From JAGMDK01 sp023128695 (GTDB lineage: Bacteria > Planctomycetota > Phycisphaerae > UBA1845 > Fen-1342), in assembly GCA_030628805.1 (NCBI GenBank), contig DAOVQG010000217.1, positions 1-8,142 on the forward strand: a stretch of 8,142 nt of DNA, read 5' to 3'. The notes under the pieces were generated by a model. The model saw only the letters and a program-made list of their open reading frames with translations. It was not told where the DNA came from and ran no database searches. Positions 5,438 to 8,142 of the stretch are shown piece by piece. The position numbers were made by a program, and so were the translations under genes. Position 1 is the first letter of the stretch. Each line of letters begins with the position of its first letter.

Positions 5438-6229
5438 TTAGAACTGTCTGGCCGCGCAACCCCCGAAGTCGTATCTGCCGATCGGGAAGTATTCCTTGCC
5501 CAGCCGGCGAATGGTACGCGCAAGATTCTCGGCCTGCCGCTCGGTCGAACACGCCTCGGTCGCGAACACCGCCAAGTCATCTCGACGTTCGTAGATGGTG
5601 CAAGCCACATTCTTTGAACGCAGGAAGTCGCGCGCCGCTTCCGCCGCCGTGCGATTCCACTTCGGAAAGCATTGCACGAGGACATAATAATGGCCCTCCT
5701 GAAAGGCGAAATGCTCGACCCGCGGGACGTCTTGGGGTGGGAGCGTCTCAACGGGCGGCGTTTGATCTCGGACGCTGCTCTCCGCGGGCGGCCGCGGCGC
5801 GGGAACGTGCGCACTGCCGTCCGACGGCCGATGCGCGAGGCTTAACTCACTTGGCGCGGCCGCCGGCTGATCGGCATCCGCGGAGCCCGTGATGCTGTCG
5901 AGGTCACTCCCGCCGCCCGGGGCCGAGAGGGTGCTCCGGCCCACATAAAACGTCGCGACGAGCACGACCACTAGAAAGACGCCCAGCACGCCCAATTGAA
6001 ACCAACTGAGCGCCAGGTGCACCATCCCCTTGACGACACGTACGCTGCCCGAGGACAGCGCCCCTTCCTGCGACGGTTCCGCCGTGGGCTTCGGCGGTGG
6101 GCCGGCGGCGGGAGGCGCGCCGGTCGCGGGCGGGGAAGAGGGTTGCTGGGGTGGCGTGGTCCAGCCGCGGGCGCGCTGCCCGCGCGAGACGAGTTCATAC
6201 AAGACCGGGCGTTTCTTGCGTGTGCTCAC
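5438..6229 (-). CDS. single-pass membrane protein with SPOR-like C-terminal domain
   Basis: A 263-aa protein. Residues 1-20 (VSTRKKRPVLYELVSRG and following) are basic and probably cytoplasmic. Residues 23-57 form a Pro-rich linker, 77-96 (FQLGVLGVFLVVVLVATFYV) a single transmembrane helix, and 100-170 a low-complexity Pro/Ala/Ser spacer. Residues 177-253 (YYVLVQCFPKWNRTAAEAAR through IYERRDDLAVF to GKEYFPIGRYDF) have the order and periodicity of a SPOR domain, the fold that binds glycan strands stripped of stem peptides at division sites. The assignment is by pattern only, and peptidoglycan binding is inferred. The GTG start at 6229 has GGAG 6 nt upstream; the open frame continues to 6319, but that part covers the likely promoter and 5' leader. 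The gene is divergent from the isomerase gene and upstream of TPR-dapB. Confidence 0.75.
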   Translation of the reverse strand: MSTRKKRPVLYELVSRGQRARGWTTPPQQPSSPPATGAPPAAGPPPKPTAEPSQEGALSSGSVRVVKGMVHLALSWFQLGVLGVFLVVVLVATFYVGRSTLSAPGGGSDLDSITGSADADQPAAAPSELSLAHRPSDGSAHVPAPRPPAESSVRDQTPPVETLPPQDVPRVEHFAFQEGHYYVLVQCFPKWNRTAAEAARDFLRSKNVACTIYERRDDLAVFATEACSTERQAENLARTIRRLGKEYFPIGRYDFGGCAARQF

Positions 6230-6248
6230 CAGTGTCTCCGTGTTCCTT

Positions 6249-6268
6249 GGGCGGCAGTCCAGCCGCCC
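6249..6268 (-). other. hairpin in the 5' leader of the SPOR gene
   Basis: Perfect 7-bp arms GGGCGGC (6249-6255) and GCCGCCC (6262-6268) enclose a 6-nt loop. On the minus strand it would lie in the untranslated leader between the proposed promoter (6288-6315) and the ribosome site, ending about 9 nt before the GGAG. It could modulate translation or be another dispersed palindrome. Confidence 0.55.
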
Positions 6269-6287
6269 GGCTGGTCGAGACCCTACG

Positions 6288-6315
6288 ATTGTAGATTCCT
6301 GCCCGCCATGCTCAA
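6288..6315 (-). promoter_or_regulatory. candidate sigma-70-type promoter for the SPOR gene
   Basis: On the minus strand TTGAGC (6310-6315) and TACAAT (6288-6293) are separated by 16 bp, matching the -35 and -10 consensus at 4 of 6 and 5 of 6 positions. Transcription would begin near 6281, giving a leader of about 50 nt before the GTG at 6229. Sigma-70 consensus use in planctomycetes is not certain, so this is a pattern match only. The promoter of the divergent isomerase gene must also lie in 6230-6400, but I see no convincing hexamers for it. Confidence 0.45.
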
Positions 6316-6400
6316 CCACTTTTTTTCTTTCCCCGAGGAGTTCGACAACCTACCATGCGTGGCGCGAGAGTACGATGGCAAACAGGAAATGGAGCGGACC

Positions 6401-7861
6401 ATGAAAATCGGGATCGTCACCTTTACGGACGGACGGGCGCGGATCGCGAAAGCCACCGAAAAAGATTGCCGCGTGTTCCAGGAGCGGCTGGCCTCGTACT
6501 TCAAACGCAAGAAGCACGACGTGGTCGCGGCCAAGAAAATCGTGTGGAACTACGCCACGGCTCAGAGCGAGGCCCGCCGCATCGCCCTGGCTTATCCCGA
6601 CGTGGTGGTTTTCAACTTCTGCGTCTGGTCGTTCCCCGACCTGACCGCCCAGGTGGCGAATCTGATCCCGGAAGTCCCGCTCCTGCTGATCGGCAACATC
6701 CTGCCCTCGCACCCGGGCTGGGTCGCCTTCTTCGCCTCGGCGGGCACCCTGGACGAGATCGGCCTGCCATTCGGCCGCGTGCTCGGCGATATTCGCAAAC
6801 CCGACGTACAGAAACAGGTCGAAAGCTTCCTGCACTTGCACGACCCGGACGAGCGGGCCCGTGGCGAACGAGCGGCCGCCATGCTGCACGGGCAACGCTA
6901 CGGCGAGTTCGACGGCCCCTCGATGGGCATGTACACCGGGCACCTCGACCCCTCGCAGTGGATGGAGCAGTTCGGCGTACACGTCTATCACCGCGGGCAA
7001 CTACACCTGTGGCAAATGGCCCGTAAAATTGCCCCCGAGCGGGCCGAGGCCGGTCTGAAATGGCTCGAGAGGTACTGCGGCCAGATCCACTGGGACAAGA
7101 ATAAGCTCACGCCCGGGCCGGAAGGCACCCTCACGCGGCAAGTTCGCATGTACCTGGCGATGAAGGACTTCTGCCGGCAGGAGGGCATCGATTTCTGCGG
7201 GCTGACCGGGCAGCTCGACATGACCGAATGGCCCGGCTTGTGCATCGCCGACGTGCAGGAAGCATTGCTCAACGATACCGCCGACTGGGAGCAGAAGGAC
7301 AAGAAGCCGCTGATCTGCGCGACCGAGTGCGACAGCAACGGTGCCCTGACGATGCAGCTCATGCACCATCTGACCGGCACGCCGGTGCTGTTCGCCGACC
7401 TGCGGCACTACCATGAAAAGGAAAACCTATACGACTTGGTCAATAGCGGGCAGCACGCCCCCTGGTTCGCCAAACGCTCACGTGATTTCCGCCGAAATTG
7501 GAAAGAATGCCACATTCGGCCGGCGTCGGAGTTCTATTTCAAGAGCGGCGGCGGGAGCGTGCAGTTCTACGCGGCCCCGGCTAAGAAAGTCACCTTCGGG
7601 CGGATCGTCCGCCGACACGGCCGCTTCCTGATGCACATTTTCACCGGTTCGTTCGAGCAGCTCTCCCGGATCAAGGAGGAGCGGCTCGCCAAGCAGACGA
7701 CGTATGAATGGCCGCACGCCTTCGCACGCTTCGACATCTCCATGGCTACGCTCCGCCGGCAATATAGCAGCAACCACATTCACGCCGTCATCGGCGATCA
7801 CGTGGGAGCCCTGTCGGCGGCGTGCGAGTTCCTCGGCATCGAGCCAGTAGTGTTGTCGTAG
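6401..7861 (+). CDS. L-fucose isomerase-like sugar isomerase
   Basis: A 486-aa cytoplasmic enzyme of the L-fucose/L-arabinose isomerase superfamily, which interconverts aldoses and ketoses with a divalent metal (usually Mn2+). The N-terminal half (MKIGIVTFTDGR, then FNFCVWSFPD and VPLLLIGN near 71-99) is the Rossmann-like substrate-binding region. The C-terminal half carries the probable metal ligands: Glu309 in CATECDSNGALTMQ, Asp333 in LFADLRHY and a His in YSSNHIHAVIGD (His459 or His461). Glu309 and Asp333 are 24 residues apart, as are Glu337 and Asp361 of E. coli FucI. The protein is shorter than FucI (591 aa) and belongs to the 'fucose isomerase-like' group whose substrates are mostly unassigned. 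The ATG at 6401 has GGAG 6 nt upstream; the frame is open further upstream to 5996, but that part overlaps the SPOR gene. No kinase, aldolase or sugar transporter is adjacent. Confidence 0.9.
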   Translation: MKIGIVTFTDGRARIAKATEKDCRVFQERLASYFKRKKHDVVAAKKIVWNYATAQSEARRIALAYPDVVVFNFCVWSFPDLTAQVANLIPEVPLLLIGNILPSHPGWVAFFASAGTLDEIGLPFGRVLGDIRKPDVQKQVESFLHLHDPDERARGERAAAMLHGQRYGEFDGPSMGMYTGHLDPSQWMEQFGVHVYHRGQLHLWQMARKIAPERAEAGLKWLERYCGQIHWDKNKLTPGPEGTLTRQVRMYLAMKDFCRQEGIDFCGLTGQLDMTEWPGLCIADVQEALLNDTADWEQKDKKPLICATECDSNGALTMQLMHHLTGTPVLFADLRHYHEKENLYDLVNSGQHAPWFAKRSRDFRRNWKECHIRPASEFYFKSGGGSVQFYAAPAKKVTFGRIVRRHGRFLMHIFTGSFEQLSRIKEERLAKQTTYEWPHAFARFDISMATLRRQYSSNHIHAVIGDHVGALSAACEFLGIEPVVLS

Positions 7862-7881
7862 GACCGCTTACTTTATCCCGC

Positions 7882-8142
7882 TCAGCGGCGGACCCGGATC
7901 CTGACCCGCGGGCTGCGATCGTAATAGCGATGCGAGCGACTCGGCGAGTAGTATCGATGCGAGGTCCGGTAATTACTACGGCTGGGGCGGTAACACGAGC
8001 CGCGATAATAACTGCGGGTGGGGCTGGCGCGATAGCTACGGGTGGGGCTGGCGCGATAGCTGCGGGTGGGGCTGGCGCGATAGCTGCGGGTGGGGCTGGC
8101 GCGATAGCTGCGGGTGGGGCTGGCGCGATAGCTGCGGGTGGG
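7882..8142 (-). CDS. C-terminal fragment of an Arg/Ser/Tyr-rich repeat protein (start beyond window)
   Basis: The minus-strand frame is open from the window edge to a TGA at 7882-7884, giving 86 residues without an initiator in view. From the edge it reads PTRS, then five copies of YRASPTRS, then a degenerate tail (YYRGSCYRPSRSNYRTSHRY and YSPSRSHRYY) ending in the basic sequence PRVRIRVRR. It contains no acidic residue except one Asp and is rich in Arg, Ser and Tyr. The single G-to-A difference in one repeat unit is synonymous (CGC to CGT), which supports this frame as coded. I know no named family; an envelope, nucleic-acid-binding or low-complexity scaffold role are all possible. Its stop lies 20 bp from the stop of the convergent isomerase gene. 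Confidence 0.65.
   Translation of the reverse strand, partial: PTRSYRASPTRSYRASPTRSYRASPTRSYRASPTRSYRASPTRSYYRGSCYRPSRSNYRTSHRYYSPSRSHRYYDRSPRVRIRVRR
8011..8142. repeat. 24-bp in-frame tandem repeat (at least 5.5 units)
   Basis: Five complete 24-bp units (8011-8034, 8035-8058, 8059-8082, 8083-8106, 8107-8130) and a 12-bp partial unit run off the end of the window. Units 3-5 are identical, unit 2 has one synonymous change and unit 1 one synonymous change (AGC to AGT). Each unit encodes YRASPTRS on the minus strand. The near-identity points to recent expansion or gene conversion. Confidence 0.95.

Noticed and set aside
5093..5617. Plus-strand open frames with HVPTFPRS-type periodic peptides
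   Set aside because: Periodicity comes from an 8-bp non-coding repeat read in any frame; the frames also run antisense into the SPOR gene.
6230..6319. 30-residue upstream extension of the SPOR gene to an ATG at 6319
   Set aside because: The extension covers the hairpin and candidate promoter; the GTG at 6229 has GGAG at ideal spacing and begins the conserved basic segment.
5996..6400. N-terminal extension of the isomerase frame by 135 residues
   Set aside because: It overlaps the SPOR gene on the other strand, is Arg-rich noise, and the ATG at 6401 has a good ribosome site and matches the start of the isomerase fold.

Overview
This GC-rich window most likely comes from a planctomycete (Planctomycetota). 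That assignment is inference. It rests on the high GC, on intergenic spaces filled with GC-rich palindromic repeats whose readthrough gives 'EGEAPAEPRL'-type peptides (a pattern I associate with planctomycete genomes), and on a basic 'RKKRPVLYELVSRG' start on a SPOR-like membrane protein. No RNA gene, CRISPR array or insertion sequence with a transposase was found.

Layout, left to right. 1-219: no gene; it holds a short array of 8-bp repeats and a palindromic element that runs into the end of cstA. 220-2636, minus strand: ogt (DNA alkyl-guanine repair) followed by cstA (CstA/BtsT-type carboxylate or peptide transporter). 2637-2957: a cluster of three hairpins with a duplicated 20-bp leader. 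2958-3404, plus strand: a small membrane-anchored protein with a YbjQ-like tail, converging with a single-domain PilZ gene (3406-3708, minus). 3953-6229, minus strand: SPOR-like membrane protein, then a 382-bp repeat-filled gap, then a small TPR protein whose stop overlaps the GTG start of dapB (lysine/diaminopimelate pathway). 6401-7861, plus strand: an L-fucose-isomerase-like enzyme reading away from the SPOR gene across a 171-bp divergent promoter region. 7882-8142, minus strand: the C-terminal end of an Arg/Ser/Tyr-rich repeat protein that continues past the window edge.

The genes are mostly housekeeping or isolated accessory functions (transport, DNA repair, lysine/cell-wall precursor synthesis, c-di-GMP sensing, sugar isomerisation) and do not form one recognisable pathway. 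The unusual content is the repeats. There are two arrays of a degenerate octanucleotide (about 22 and 6 units), one abutting and one lying just after the stop codon of a minus-strand gene. The longer array has regular GGG tracts on the transcribed-sense strand that could form G-quadruplexes. A 33-bp palindromic element occurs in two copies, one of which supplies the stop codon of cstA. Two related long hairpins share an arm sequence. An in-frame 24-bp tandem array encodes YRASPTRS repeats. I see no defence system, secretion system or biosynthetic cluster.
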